Origin: Meloidogyne chitwoodi
Taxonomy: Eukaryota; Nematoda; Chromadorea; Rhabditida; Meloidogynidae
Assembly: GCA_015183035.1 (NCBI GenBank)
Contig: JACZZP010000007.1
Location: forward strand, 62,001 to 126,000
Direction: 5' to 3'
Length of the DNA: 64,000 bases
Shown here: piece by piece, positions 63,801-64,000 of the stretch
How positions within the stretch are numbered: the stretch's first letter is position 1
Layout: each line of letters begins with the position of its first letter
Translations under genes and position numbers: made by a program
The notes under the pieces: model-generated
Told to the model about the DNA's origin: nothing
The model's database searches: none
What the model saw: only the letters and a program-made list of their open reading frames with translations

Positions 63801-64000
63801 TACCTATAGAGGACAGAGTAACAAGTAAAATTTAAATTATTATTTTTTTTTTATTTAAAAATTTAAAGAAGGTCGTTGGGAATTAATTTTACATGGAGGA
63901 TCAGAAAAAGGGCTGGGAGGAACAACTTCACAATTGTCAATTACTGGATATGGAACTAGAGCCCAATCTGTAACATCAGGATTATATGATTCTAACATGG
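57838..64000 (+). CDS. Doublecortin-IQ-PLAT protein, 3' end outside window
   Basis: Start follows ttcag|tttaattagaATG and a basic N-tail (KFRKLRRKRSQIVR). The first doublecortin domain reads VFFYRDGDEYFT, then GVRVPITKGRFRTMDALMDS, MPFGVRRLHTPSGK and SLDELKPHGRYIAAS. A second, more diverged one reads IYFVLNGNPHRFYRTLVSPL, ELDHLLEEIS and LLQLKDSRAIAVPRHERLIL. A long Ser/Asn-rich linker and an acidic Glu-rich block with an internal duplication (EDDYPEEPPEL / ENNYLEEPSEL) follow. Then come an IQ motif (AAIKIQSAWRGYNVRKGF) and a PLAT domain (FYTITVLTGNRWAADTEADL, RFRQNHSDSFQFRVPNRFG, GAGIFIDRIMV). Doublecortin domains bind microtubules; the PLAT domain suggests membrane or lipid contact. RP1-type ciliary proteins are the nearest known idea. 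First intron begins GC (TTAG|GCAAGT). Confidence 0.85.
58721..58834 (+). other. Possible alternative first exon of the doublecortin gene
   Basis: An ATG-started 114-nt frame (MSSLPSIFENSNLDERSNSR ... RRASTS) lies in the intron inside the first doublecortin domain. It ends at tcg|gttatt and would join in phase 0 to GVRVPITKG at 59289. It would give an isoform without the first strand of the domain. Confidence 0.35.
59787..59828. repeat. Foldback sequence in a doublecortin-gene intron
   Basis: Arms cggttataaggacata (59787-59802) and tatgtccttatatccg (59813-59828) pair with one mismatch around a ten-base loop. The arm resembles that of the element at 53736 (gttata-gg-cat). Confidence 0.6.

Overview
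This is nuclear DNA of an AT-rich nematode, most likely a plant-parasitic root-knot nematode (Meloidogyne type). Three things point there: very compact genes cut by many introns of about 40-60 bp, nematode-type families (cuticlin-like ZP protein, patched-related protein, AAT-type transporter), and above all a secreted family PL3 pectate lyase, a plant cell-wall enzyme that plant-parasitic nematodes acquired by lateral transfer. All coding models below were built by hand from reading frame, splice sites and phase; domain names come from recognised motifs, not from a database search.

Layout. 1.7-7.5 kb: four minus-strand genes in a row, in transcription order a Tctex1 dynein light chain, an RNF126/RNF115-type E3 ligase, SRP19 and a short anillin without a PH domain; the spacing suggests an operon for at least the first members. 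9.4-13.0 kb (+): an AFG3L2-type mitochondrial m-AAA protease with a foldback element in one intron. 14.6 kb (+): a single-box HMG protein. 18.2-22.2 kb (+): p66/GATAD2 subunit of NuRD. 23.1-25.3 kb (+): a phospholipase B-like membrane protein that has lost most of its catalytic residues. 25.5-26.6 kb (-): a KIAA1143 homologue and, upstream of it, a 56-residue membrane protein. 29.8-37.9 kb (+): an SLC7-type amino-acid transporter light chain, a MIC13-like small protein and a patched-related protein. 38.6-40.0 kb: three adjoining satellite blocks. 40.3-43.0 kb (-): an Ajuba/LIMD1/WTIP-type LIM protein. 46.2-47.3 kb (-): PL3 pectate lyase. 47.7-51.6 kb (-): cuticlin-like ZP protein whose last intron carries a Merlin-type transposon with perfect 88-bp inverted repeats. 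52.7-55.1 kb (-): DOMON/cytochrome b561 protein (FRRS1-like). 57.8 kb to the window edge (+): a doublecortin-IQ-PLAT protein, incomplete.

The genes are mostly unrelated housekeeping and membrane functions. The unusual content is: the Merlin copy nested in an intron, the probable pseudo-phospholipase, the PH-less anillin with tiny exons, two tRNA-like elements with intact A and B boxes, small foldback sequences in several introns, a GC-rich island inside an AT-rich intron, and a 13-bp satellite that is open in all three minus-strand frames.
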